Assembly (NCBI RefSeq): GCF_007828035.1
Contig: NZ_VITV01000002.1
Location: 62,001 to 126,000, forward strand
Source of the DNA: Nitrospirillum amazonense
Lineage (GTDB): Bacteria > Pseudomonadota > Alphaproteobacteria > Azospirillales > Azospirillaceae
Length of the DNA: 64,000 nucleotides
Direction: 5' to 3'
Part shown: piece by piece, positions 1 to 7,717 of the stretch
How the letters are laid out: the number at the start of each line of letters is the position of its first letter
How positions within the stretch are numbered: position 1 is the stretch's first letter
Notes under the pieces: generated by a model
What the model was told of the DNA's origin: nothing
What the model saw: only the letters and a program-made list of their open reading frames with translations
Databases searched by the model: none
Program-made: the position numbers and the translations under genes

Positions 1-2065
1 CACGCTGATCCCCGGCATCGCCGTGCCCATCTCCCTCATCGGCGCCGCCGGCGCCATGAAGGCCTTCGGCTTTTCCATCGACAACATCTCGCTCCTGGCG
101 CTGACCCTGTCGGTGGGCCTGGTGGTGGACGACGCCATCGTCATGCTGGAGAACATCGTCCGCTACATCGAAGAGGGCATGAGCCCGTTCGAGGCGGCGG
201 TGAAGGGCAGCCGGGAGATCGGCTTCACCATCATCTCCATCACCCTGTCGCTGGTGGCGGTGTTCATCCCCATCTTCATGATGGGCGGCGTGGTGGGCCG
301 GCTGTTCCATGAATTCGCCGTGACCGTGACCCTGGCCATCGCGGCCTCGGCCATCACGTCGCTGACGCTGACGCCCATGCTGTGCAGCCGCTTCATCCAC
401 CATGACCACCATGCCAAGCCCAACCGGTTCGAGCGGGTGACGGAGGCGGGGTTCCAGGCCTGGCTGAAAGGCTACGACCGGACGCTGACTTGGTGCCTGG
501 CCCACCGCCGCGTGGTGGTGGCCGTGTTCTTCGCCACCCTGGTGGGCACCGTCGTGCTGTTCCAGCAGGTGCAGAAGGGCTTCTTCCCCACCGAGGACAA
601 CGGCCAGATCTTCGCCCAGACGGAAGCCCGGCAGGACATCTCCTTCGACGCCATGATCGTCCTGCAGCAGCAGGTGGCGGCGGCGGTGGCCAAGAATCCT
701 TATGTGGAGACCTTCATCTCCTCTGTCGGCGGTGGCGGCAACGTCACCAACGCCGGCCGTGTCTTCATGTCGCTGAAGGACCGCGCCCACCGCCCCAAGA
801 TGGAGGCGGTGCTGCAGAGTTTACGCCGGGACGTGGCCGGCATCCCCGGCATCAACGTCTTCTTCCAGCCGGTGCAGAACCTGAACGTCTCCGGCCGCCA
901 GTCCAAGAGCCTGTACCAGTATACGCTGCAGGGCCTGGACCAGCCGCAGCTGTACCAATGGTCGGACCGGCTGATGCAGAAGATGGCGCAGATGCCGCAG
1001 TTGCAGGACGTGGCCAGCGACCTGCAGCTGTCCGGCCAGAACGCTTCCATCCATATCGACCTGGACAAGGCCTACATGCTGGGCCTGACAGCGGAGAACC
1101 TGCGCTCCAGCCTCTACAGCGCCTTCGGCACGCGCCAGATCTCCACCATCTACACGCCGACCAACGATTACGAGGTGATCCTGGAGCTGTCGCCGGAGGC
1201 GCAGAAGTCGGCCGACGTGCTGAACCGCATCTACATCCGTTCCGACAGCGGCAAGCTGATCCCCCTGGGCGCCGTGGCCCGCATCGACCGCACGTCGGGC
1301 CCCATCAGCGTGAACCACCAGGGGCAGCTGCCGGCCGTCACCCTGTCGTTCAACCTGACGCCGGGCGTCTCCCTGGGGGCCGCCGTGACGGCCATCGAGG
1401 GCGTGCAGCGCGACATCGGCATGCCGGACAGCATATCCGGCAGTTTCCAGGGCACCGCCCAGGTGTTCCAGCAGGCGTTGGCCAACCAGGGCCTGCTGCT
1501 GCTGACGGCCGTGCTGGTCATCTACGTCGTGCTGGGTGTGCTGTATGAAAGCTTCATCCACCCGCTGACCATTCTGTCCGGCCTGCCCTCGGCGGCGGTG
1601 GGGGCGGTGGGTTCGCTCATGCTGTTCGGCTTCGACCTCAGCGTCATCGCCATCATCGGCGTGCTGATGCTGATCGGCATCGTGAAGAAGAACGCGATCA
1701 TGATGATCGACTTCGCGCTGGAGGCCCGGCGAGAGGGTGCTGCGCCGCAGGACGCCATTTACCGCGCCTGCCTGCTGCGCTTCCGCCCCATCATGATGAC
1801 CACCATGGCGGCCCTCATGGGCACGCTGCCCATAGCGCTCGCCTCCGGTGCCAGCGCCGAGCTGCGCCAGCCCCTGGGCGTGGCGGTGGTCGGCGGCCTG
1901 GTGGTGTCGCAGCTGCTGACGCTCTACATCACCCCGGTGCTGTACCTCTACATGGAGGATTTCAGCCGCTGGATCGACCGGCAGCTGCATCGCGGCAAGG
2001 CCCGCCGCGCCGCCCGCCGCCTGGTCCCCGCCAACACCGACGGCCGCGCCAACGCGGCGGAGTAG
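1..2065 (+). CDS. RND (HAE1-type) multidrug efflux permease, C-terminal part
   Basis: Inner-membrane proton-driven pump subunit of a tripartite efflux system. The frame is open from base 2, so the gene begins upstream of the window; about 687 of the roughly 1,030-1,050 residues usual for the family are present. The first visible part is the TM4 region with the paired acidic residues used for proton translocation (GLVVDDAIVMLEN), followed by the second periplasmic domain and the last membrane bundle (IGIVKKNAIMMIDFALEARR is typical of HAE1 pumps). The C-terminus is a short basic tail. The partner membrane-fusion protein and outer-membrane channel are not in view; they may lie upstream. Substrate cannot be deduced. 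Confidence 0.93.
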   Translation, partial: TLIPGIAVPISLIGAAGAMKAFGFSIDNISLLALTLSVGLVVDDAIVMLENIVRYIEEGMSPFEAAVKGSREIGFTIISITLSLVAVFIPIFMMGGVVGRLFHEFAVTVTLAIAASAITSLTLTPMLCSRFIHHDHHAKPNRFERVTEAGFQAWLKGYDRTLTWCLAHRRVVVAVFFATLVGTVVLFQQVQKGFFPTEDNGQIFAQTEARQDISFDAMIVLQQQVAAAVAKNPYVETFISSVGGGGNVTNAGRVFMSLKDRAHRPKMEAVLQSLRRDVAGIPGINVFFQPVQNLNVSGRQSKSLYQYTLQGLDQPQLYQWSDRLMQKMAQMPQLQDVASDLQLSGQNASIHIDLDKAYMLGLTAENLRSSLYSAFGTRQISTIYTPTNDYEVILELSPEAQKSADVLNRIYIRSDSGKLIPLGAVARIDRTSGPISVNHQGQLPAVTLSFNLTPGVSLGAAVTAIEGVQRDIGMPDSISGSFQGTAQVFQQALANQGLLLLTAVLVIYVVLGVLYESFIHPLTILSGLPSAAVGAVGSLMLFGFDLSVIAIIGVLMLIGIVKKNAIMMIDFALEARREGAAPQDAIYRACLLRFRPIMMTTMAALMGTLPIALASGASAELRQPLGVAVVGGLVVSQLLTLYITPVLYLYMEDFSRWIDRQLHRGKARRAARRLVPANTDGRANAAE

Positions 2066-2084
2066 GGCCCCCCGCCGCGTTGGC
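2048..2084. terminator. Long GC hairpin between convergent genes
   Basis: A perfect 13-bp stem (GCCAACGCGGCGG / CCGCCGCGTTGGC) with an 11-base loop that contains the pump's stop codon. It sits in the 30-bp gap between the efflux gene and the convergent chemoreceptor gene. There is no T-run on either side, so if it ends transcription it does so without a classical U-tract, or it blocks read-through in both directions. Confidence 0.5.
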
Positions 2085-2095
2085 CCTCCGGCGCG

Positions 2096-3778
2096 TCAGG
2101 CGGCGCGGATGCCGCGCAGGAAATTGTCCACGTCGCCGCGCATGCGTTCGGCATTGCGGGCGAGGTCGCTTGAGGCGGACAGCAGTTTCTGCGCCACCGA
2201 TCCCGTGGTCGCCGCCGCTTCGGTCAGGCCGCCGATGTTGGCGCTCATCTCCTCGGTTTCGCTGGCCGCTTCGGTGACGTTGCGGGCGATCTCCCGGGTG
2301 GCGGCGCCCTGTTCCTCGACCGCCGCCGCGATGCCGGACGAAATGGTGCGGATCTGGTCGATGACGCCGCTGACGGTGCGGATGGCGGCGACGGCCTGCG
2401 CCGTTTCCTGCTGGACATCGGCGACCTGGGCCGTGATCTCCTCCGTCGCCTTGGCCGTCTGGGTGGCGAGGGTCTTCACCTCGCTGGCGACCACAGCGAA
2501 GCCCTTGCCCGCCTCGCCGGCGCGCGCCGCCTCGATGGTGGCGTTCAGGGCCAGCAGGTTGGTCTGGCTGGCGATCCCGGCCACCAGTTGAACCACCTCG
2601 CCGATCCGGCCTGCCGATTGCGACAGGCTCAGCATCATGGTGTTGATCTTGCCCGTCTGGTCCGCCGCTTCGACCGCGATGCGGGCCGCGTCCGCCACCT
2701 GGCGGCTGATCTCGCTGATGGACGCGTACAGCTCCTCCGACGCGGCCGCTACCGTCTGCACATTGGTGCTGGCCTGTCCGGCGGCGGTGGCGGCGTCCCG
2801 GGCCTGGATGCTGGCCCGGTCGGCCACGTCGCTCATCGTCTCCGTGGTGTGGTGGATTTCGTTGGCCGCCTCCGCGCTGCGCTGGATCAGGCCCATGACG
2901 CTCTGCTGGAAGGTGTTGGCGATGGCCTCGCGCTCCGACTTCAGCGCCGCGGCGGCGCGGCCGGCCGCCTCCCGCCGTTCCTGCTCCTTCCGGTCCAGTT
3001 CCATCAGGCTGTCGCGGAACACGGTCAGGGCCCGCGCCAGTTTGCCGATCTCGTCCCCCCGCGCGGCGTGAGTGATGGCGATATTCCGGTCACCATCGGT
3101 CAGGCGCACCATGGCATCGGTAATCGCCTCCAGCGGGTGCGTGATGGTGCGCACCAGGTAGAGCGACAGCCCGAGGATGGCCAGGCTCACCACCGCCAGG
3201 GCGGTGCCGTAGGTCATCAGGCGCTGATGGAACAGGGTGTCGATGTCATCGATGTAGACACCGGCGCCCACCAGCAGCTTCCACGGGGCGAAGGGGCGGA
3301 TGGAGGCCAGCTTGGGCACGGGCGCATCGCCCTGCTTGCGGGGGAAGGCGTAGGCCACGTCCCCGCCGCCGGCGCGCGCCGCCTCGATGAACAGCCGGAT
3401 GAACGGAACGCCGTTCGGATCCTTGAGGTCGATCAGGTCCTTGCCCTCCATCTGCGGCTGGGGACCGACGACCTGGGCGATCCCGGTATCGCTGTAGACG
3501 AAGATGTAATTGCCGTTGGCGAAGCGGATGGCGCGGATGTCCGTCTTCACGCGCTCCAACGCCTCCGCTTCGCTGAGTTTTCCGTTGCTCGAGAGGTCGT
3601 GATAATAGGCCAGGAGGCTGGTTGCCGACTCGACCTGTCGCAGCATCTGTTCCTTGCGGCCTTCCAACATCAGGGTGCGCTCATGGAACGTGCTCAGGAT
3701 GGCGATGATGATCATCGCGGCGACCGGCAAAAGGACGGCCGCCAGGATTTTAACCCTGACACTCACGGATCTTGGCAT
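2096..3778 (-). CDS. Methyl-accepting chemotaxis protein with single Cache domain
   Basis: Transmembrane chemoreceptor of 560 residues that would signal to CheA/CheW. Order: TM1 about residues 9-29, periplasmic single-Cache (sCache_2 type) ligand domain about 32-185 with the WKLLVGAGVYIDD ending typical of that fold, TM2 about 191-209, HAMP about 209-261, then the MA signalling domain. The conserved hairpin tip ([20 protein letters not shown]) lies near residue 400. There is no CheB/CheR-binding pentapeptide at the C-terminus. The ligand is unknown; sCache_2 domains often bind small carboxylates. An AT-rich stretch (about 3790-3890) upstream of the start is the likely promoter area. Confidence 0.95.
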   Translation of the reverse strand: MPRSVSVRVKILAAVLLPVAAMIIIAILSTFHERTLMLEGRKEQMLRQVESATSLLAYYHDLSSNGKLSEAEALERVKTDIRAIRFANGNYIFVYSDTGIAQVVGPQPQMEGKDLIDLKDPNGVPFIRLFIEAARAGGGDVAYAFPRKQGDAPVPKLASIRPFAPWKLLVGAGVYIDDIDTLFHQRLMTYGTALAVVSLAILGLSLYLVRTITHPLEAITDAMVRLTDGDRNIAITHAARGDEIGKLARALTVFRDSLMELDRKEQERREAAGRAAAALKSEREAIANTFQQSVMGLIQRSAEAANEIHHTTETMSDVADRASIQARDAATAAGQASTNVQTVAAASEELYASISEISRQVADAARIAVEAADQTGKINTMMLSLSQSAGRIGEVVQLVAGIASQTNLLALNATIEAARAGEAGKGFAVVASEVKTLATQTAKATEEITAQVADVQQETAQAVAAIRTVSGVIDQIRTISSGIAAAVEEQGAATREIARNVTEAASETEEMSANIGGLTEAAATTGSVAQKLLSASSDLARNAERMRGDVDNFLRGIRAA

Positions 3779-3932
3779 GCCGCTCTCCCTTATGGGTTGT
3801 TTTATAAGGGGAATTAGGGCGATTCAGATGCCTTGTTCAAGGTTGGCGGGTCGGTTTGTAAATAATAATTTAAATATACGGCGTGCAATTCCGTCGAAAC
3901 TTGTCTGATCCGGGCAGGGGGGCACCTAGGGC

Positions 3933-4271
3933 TCAGATCACCTTGCCCTCGAACGGGTGCGACCCGTCGCGGCTTTCCACCTCGATCACCCACAGGTCGG
4001 GATCGCGGCGGGTGGCGCGCTCGATGAAGGCGTCGGCCTCCGATTCCGGCACCTGGGCGCCGCTGAGGCCGGGGAACCAGCCCAGCTTGCCGTCCATGTC
4101 GCGGCTCTGCGTGTAGACCTTGGCGCCCTGGAAGGGGATGACGACCTTCAGCAGGATCAGCCCGCTCTCCGCCTCGCCCTTGCGCAGGACATAGACGGGG
4201 ATGCTGTCGGCGGCGCAGCGGCGCAGGTGCAACTGGACCCAAAGGGCGGTGGACAGCCGGTCGTCGGACAT
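3933..4271 (-). CDS. DUF1491 family protein
   Basis: Small soluble protein of 112 residues, recognised by the pattern WVQLHLRRC near the N-terminus, the middle segment on a co-modified or stacked strand (ESGLILLKV) and the DPDLWVIEVESRDG motif near the end; this is the alphaproteobacterial DUF1491 family, whose function is not known. The start was placed at MSDDRLS, which has an AGGAA ribosome-binding site about 12 bases upstream; the reading frame is open 25 codons further but that extension looks non-coding. It is divergent from surE with about 140 bp between the two starts, so the two may share a promoter region. Confidence 0.8.
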   Translation of the reverse strand: MSDDRLSTALWVQLHLRRCAADSIPVYVLRKGEAESGLILLKVVIPFQGAKVYTQSRDMDGKLGWFPGLSGAQVPESEADAFIERATRRDPDLWVIEVESRDGSHPFEGKVI

Positions 4272-4411
4272 GGTCCCGGGGTTCCTGAAGGATTGGACGG
4301 GAAAAGCGGTAAAAGCGGAGTGGGGCGCGACATTGCGGCTTGCCATCCGCGCCGCCGCCCGGAAAGGTGCGCCCGTATCTATAGGGTTCCACCGCTTTCG
4401 AGGCCAGAGTC

Positions 4412-5179
4412 ATGACGTCATCCGTCCCGCCCGCCCGCCGCCTGGGCCGCGTGCTGCTCACCAACGACGACGGCATCAACGCGCCCGGCCTGGCCCTGCT
4501 GGCCGACCTGGTGGCCGGGGTGGCGGAGGAGGTCTGGGTGGTGGCGCCGGAGAAGGACCAGAGCGGCATGTCGCGTGCCGTCACCCTGACCACGCCCCTG
4601 CGGGTGGAGGAACGGGGGGAACGCCGCTACGCCCTGACCGGCACGCCCAGCGACTGCGCCATCTTCGGCCTGCGCCACCTGCTGAAAGACAATCCGCCGG
4701 ATATCGTGCTGTCCGGCATCAATCGGGGCGCCAATGTGGGCGACGAGGTACCCTATTCGGGCACCGTGGCGGCGGCCCTGACCGCGCGCCTGCTGGGCGT
4801 TCCGGCCATCGCCTTCAGCCAATCCTTCGCCAAGGGCGGACAGGTGCGCTGGGACACGGCGCGGGCCGTCTTCGCCCGGTCGCTGGACTATGCGCTGGAC
4901 CTGCGGGTCGCCACCAACGCCGTGCTGAACGTGAACTTCCCCGACGTGGACGCGGCCGATGTGGGCGACGTGGTGCTGACGCGGCAGAGCCGGGGCACCT
5001 TGGATCGCATCGACGTGGAACCGCGCGCCGACATGCGCGGCGGCACCTATTACTGGATGGCTTTTCGCCGCCACATGCCCATCCTGGGCCCGGACACGGA
5101 CGCCGGCGCGCTCAAGCACGGCCTGGTGTCGGTGACGCCCCTGGGTTTCGACATGACCGCCCCGGAAGGCATAGCCTGA
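4412..5179 (+). CDS. surE: 5'/3'-nucleotidase SurE
   Basis: Metal-dependent phosphatase acting on nucleoside monophosphates in the cytoplasm, linked to stationary-phase survival. 255 residues, the normal length. The catalytic metal site is plain: LLTNDDGINAPGL with Asp19-Asp20, then KDQSGMS, and SGINRGANVGDEVPYSGTV, which carries the conserved Asn. In many bacteria surE is next to pcm, nlpD and rpoS; here the downstream gene is only a tiny lipoprotein, and the upstream gene is divergent. The sequence GGCATAGCCTGAC spanning the stop codon is repeated about 30 bp further on. Confidence 0.96.
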   Translation: MTSSVPPARRLGRVLLTNDDGINAPGLALLADLVAGVAEEVWVVAPEKDQSGMSRAVTLTTPLRVEERGERRYALTGTPSDCAIFGLRHLLKDNPPDIVLSGINRGANVGDEVPYSGTVAAALTARLLGVPAIAFSQSFAKGGQVRWDTARAVFARSLDYALDLRVATNAVLNVNFPDVDAADVGDVVLTRQSRGTLDRIDVEPRADMRGGTYYWMAFRRHMPILGPDTDAGALKHGLVSVTPLGFDMTAPEGIA

Positions 5180-5250
5180 CCAAACCGCCCCAGACGGCAT
5201 AGCCTGACAGAGACCACCCTGGCCCGCCCTTTGCTTCCGTATAAAGGGAA

Positions 5251-5271
5251 GGGGGCCGGCGGCCGGCCCCC
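5251..5271. other. Near-perfect GC palindrome downstream of surE
   Basis: GGGGGCCGGC and GCCGGCCCCC flank a single G. It lies between surE and the small lipoprotein gene. No T-run follows, so it may be a processing or weak termination structure rather than a classical terminator. Confidence 0.4.
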
Positions 5272-5319
5272 AGGAATCCCGGATCAGACGGGAAGCCAGG
5301 CCAGCCAAGGGGTTTCACC

Positions 5320-5514
5320 ATGTCGGGCGTGTCGTTATTCCAGGGAAAGATTTACCGGGTGGGCAGAAGCGTACTGGTGCTGGGCCTGGCGCTGGGGGCC
5401 CTCAGCGGCTGCGTCGTGGTCGATGCCGCCGGCACGGCCGTGGGCACGGCGGCCGACGTGGCCGGCACGGCGGTCAGCACCACGGCCAAGGTGGTGACGG
5501 CGCCCGTGCGGTAA
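5320..5514 (+). CDS. Small lipoprotein
   Basis: Predicted 64-residue envelope lipoprotein. After a short basic N-region (residues 1-17) comes a hydrophobic stretch (VLVLGLALGALSGC) ending in a lipobox LSGC, giving a mature peptide of about 30 residues that begins CVVVDAAG. The mature part is a repeat of short Ala/Gly/Thr/Val steps (AGTAVGTAADVAGTAV), with no aromatic residues and only one lysine and one arginine near the end. Similar tiny lipoproteins occur in alphaproteobacteria, but no function is known to me. It could be co-transcribed with surE, 140 bp upstream, although a GC palindrome lies between. Confidence 0.7.
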   Translation: MSGVSLFQGKIYRVGRSVLVLGLALGALSGCVVVDAAGTAVGTAADVAGTAVSTTAKVVTAPVR

Positions 5515-5541
5515 GCCGGCCGGCCCACGGCGCCGCTGAAA

Positions 5542-7185
5542 TCAGCCCAGCTCGATCCTGTTGCGGCCGGCGTTCTTCGCGCGATAGAGCGCGGCGTCGG
5601 CCGTCAGGTTCAGGGCCTTGGCATCCAGCCCGGGCTTCAGTCCCACTACGCCGCCGGAAAAGGTCACCTGGAACTGGGTGTCGCCGTGCACATAGGGGAT
5701 TTCGCTGAACTGCTGGCGCAACAGGTTCAGCCGCTCCGCCGCGTCCTGGGCCTTGGTCTGAGGCATCAGCACGGCGAACTCCTCGCCACCATAGCGCCCG
5801 ATCATGTCGCTGCGCCGCAGCCGCTGCTGCAACAGGCGTGACAGGCCCTTGATGACGCGGTCGCCGGCGCCATGGCCGTAGCGGTCGTTGACCTTCTTGA
5901 AATGGTCGATATCCAGCATGGCGAAGGACAGGTCCGTTCCGTCACGCTGGGCGCGGGCCACCTCGGTCGCCAGCAAATCCTGGATCATGGGGTGGTTGTA
6001 GGCGCCGGTCAGGCCGTCGCGCACCATCAGCGCCTTCAACTGGCGGGCGCGCCGGGCGCGGGCGCGCACGGTTTCGGCCAGGTCCCCCAGATCGACGGGT
6101 TTGGTCAGATAGGCATCAACGCCCGTGCGCACGGCGGAGCGGTGCGTCTCCGCGTCCAGGTCCGCCGTCAGGAAGACGATGGGCAGGGCCAGCAGGCCAT
6201 CATATTGCCGCAGGACCGACGCCAGTTCGAAGCCCGTGCACTGGGGCATGATGAGGTCGGTCACCATCAGGTCGGCATTGTGGTCATACAGCGCCTCGAC
6301 CGCCTGCAGCGGGTCGGTCACCAACCGTGTCTGCATGCCGGCGGACCGTAGCGCCATCTCGTAATAGGCGCCCAGCGTGGCGTCGTCATCCACGATCAGG
6401 ATGCGCAACGGCTGGTCGGGGTCGCGTTCCGTCAGGCGGTCCAGATGATCGACAAGGGCGTTGGCGTCCGGCGGTTTCACCACATAGGCGTCGCAGCCGG
6501 CCCTTGCCGCTGCCAGCCGCGCGGCGAAGCCGGTGGCGGACGACAGCGCGAGGGTCGGTATCTTGCGCCCCTTTCCGTCCGTCATCTGCGTGGCGTTGGG
6601 GATCATGCCGTGCGGGTTGACGTCCAGAATGATCGCTTCCGGTGCGGCATCGGCCACGGCGGCGGCTAGGGCGTCGCCATCGGGGAAGGCGGTCAGCTTA
6701 TAGCCGTAGGCGGCCAGGATGTCGGCCAGATCCTCGGCGCCCGCGCCATCGGCTTGCATCAGGTAGACGGAACGGTAGGGCCCCTCGCTGGACAGGGTGG
6801 GGGCGGTGGGTAGGGTATCGACGGCGGGGGCCAACGGGGCGGCGCCGGCGATTGTTCGCTCCAGTCCATCGATAGCAGCGCGGAGCACCGACGGGGCGAT
6901 GGCGCCCGGCCGGTTGATCACGCCCTCCAGCACGCGGGCGGCGACGCTCAGGTCCGGCAGGCCGAAGGTGGCGCCGGAGCCGGCCAGGGAATGGGCATGG
7001 CGCGACAGGTCGGCGCGGGCGGCGGTGGCGTCGTCGCCGTCCAGTCCTTCCAGCGCCTCGGCCGCCTGCCGGATTTGCGTCAGGCGGTCCGGCAGGCCGG
7101 CCAAGAAGTCCTGGCGGATTTTCTGCATCCGCGCCAGCAGGTCCGCTGGCAGGGTCGGCATGGTGGGTGGGGTGTCCTGGATCAT
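5542..7185 (-). CDS. Hpt-REC-REC-GGDEF diguanylate cyclase
   Basis: Cytoplasmic signalling protein of 547 residues expected to make cyclic di-GMP. Order: Hpt domain with phospho-histidine His65 (RHAHSLAGSG), a first receiver about 140-265 that keeps the Asp and Lys positions (AIILDVN, VVKPP) but lacks the usual N-terminal acidic pair, a second intact receiver about 275-395 (ILIVDDD, VTDLIMP, LTKP), and a GGDEF domain with active signature GGEEF. An RxxD product-inhibition site (RRSD) lies five residues before the signature. The start at MIQDT was chosen because its ATG overlaps the TGA of the upstream receiver gene (ATGA), which implies translational coupling. Resembles PleD with an added Hpt. 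Confidence 0.93.
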   Translation of the reverse strand: MIQDTPPTMPTLPADLLARMQKIRQDFLAGLPDRLTQIRQAAEALEGLDGDDATAARADLSRHAHSLAGSGATFGLPDLSVAARVLEGVINRPGAIAPSVLRAAIDGLERTIAGAAPLAPAVDTLPTAPTLSSEGPYRSVYLMQADGAGAEDLADILAAYGYKLTAFPDGDALAAAVADAAPEAIILDVNPHGMIPNATQMTDGKGRKIPTLALSSATGFAARLAAARAGCDAYVVKPPDANALVDHLDRLTERDPDQPLRILIVDDDATLGAYYEMALRSAGMQTRLVTDPLQAVEALYDHNADLMVTDLIMPQCTGFELASVLRQYDGLLALPIVFLTADLDAETHRSAVRTGVDAYLTKPVDLGDLAETVRARARRARQLKALMVRDGLTGAYNHPMIQDLLATEVARAQRDGTDLSFAMLDIDHFKKVNDRYGHGAGDRVIKGLSRLLQQRLRRSDMIGRYGGEEFAVLMPQTKAQDAAERLNLLRQQFSEIPYVHGDTQFQVTFSGGVVGLKPGLDAKALNLTADAALYRAKNAGRNRIELG

Positions 7186-7574
7186 GTCGGGCCGGCGCCA
7201 CCCCACAGTTCGCGCACGGTGTTTGGCAGGCTCATGGGGTCGAAGGGCTTGGCGACGACGCCCACGGCGCCCAGCTCCTTGAACCGTGCCACTTCCGACG
7301 GTTGGACCTTGGCGGTCATGAAGGCGATGGGCACGCCGGCCAGGGCCGGGCGCTGGCGGATGGCGGCCAGGGTGGCGGGGCCGTCCATGCCGGGCATCAT
7401 GGCGTCCAGCAGGATCAACTGGGGCGTCCAGCCGTCCAGGATTTCCAAGGCGCGGGCACCGGATTCAGCCATCTGCACGTCAAAGCCGCCGACATGGCGC
7501 AGACTGAGTTCGACGATGGCGCGGATGTCCGGCTCGTCATCGACATAGAGGATGCGGTTCAGTGACTCGGCCAT
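7182..7574 (-). CDS. Single-domain response regulator
   Basis: Stand-alone receiver of 130 residues with no output domain: acidic pair in ILYVDDEPD, phospho-acceptor Asp57 (LILLDAMMPGMDG), Thr/Ser switch in FMTAK and the conserved lysine in VAKPFDP. The start at MAESLNR follows a GAGG ribosome-binding site; ten further codons upstream are open but unlikely. Its stop overlaps the start of the diguanylate cyclase gene, and the kinase gene lies 143 bp upstream on the same strand, so the three probably form a phosphorelay: kinase to receiver to the Hpt and receivers of the cyclase. Confidence 0.93.
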   Translation of the reverse strand: MAESLNRILYVDDEPDIRAIVELSLRHVGGFDVQMAESGARALEILDGWTPQLILLDAMMPGMDGPATLAAIRQRPALAGVPIAFMTAKVQPSEVARFKELGAVGVVAKPFDPMSLPNTVRELWGGAGPT

Positions 7575-7717
7575 GCTGCCTCGCGGTGGTCTTGGGCGGG
7601 ACATGCCGGCGTCCCCGTGGCGCTACAGTGCGCATCAGGGTAGCCGCCGGGGCCAGCGGGCGCAAATGGAGTTCGGGCGACAGTCGGCCACAGGCTATCG
7701 GGCCGCCAAGATGCCGT

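Noticed and set aside
3800-3890. A flagellar sigma-28 promoter for the first chemoreceptor gene
   Set aside because: A TAAA element is present, but the nearest CCGA-like -10 element is at the wrong spacing.
7182-7206. The longer start for the diguanylate cyclase (base 7206)
   Set aside because: The ATG at 7185 overlaps the upstream stop as ATGA and gives normal coupling; the seven extra codons overlap the receiver gene without need.
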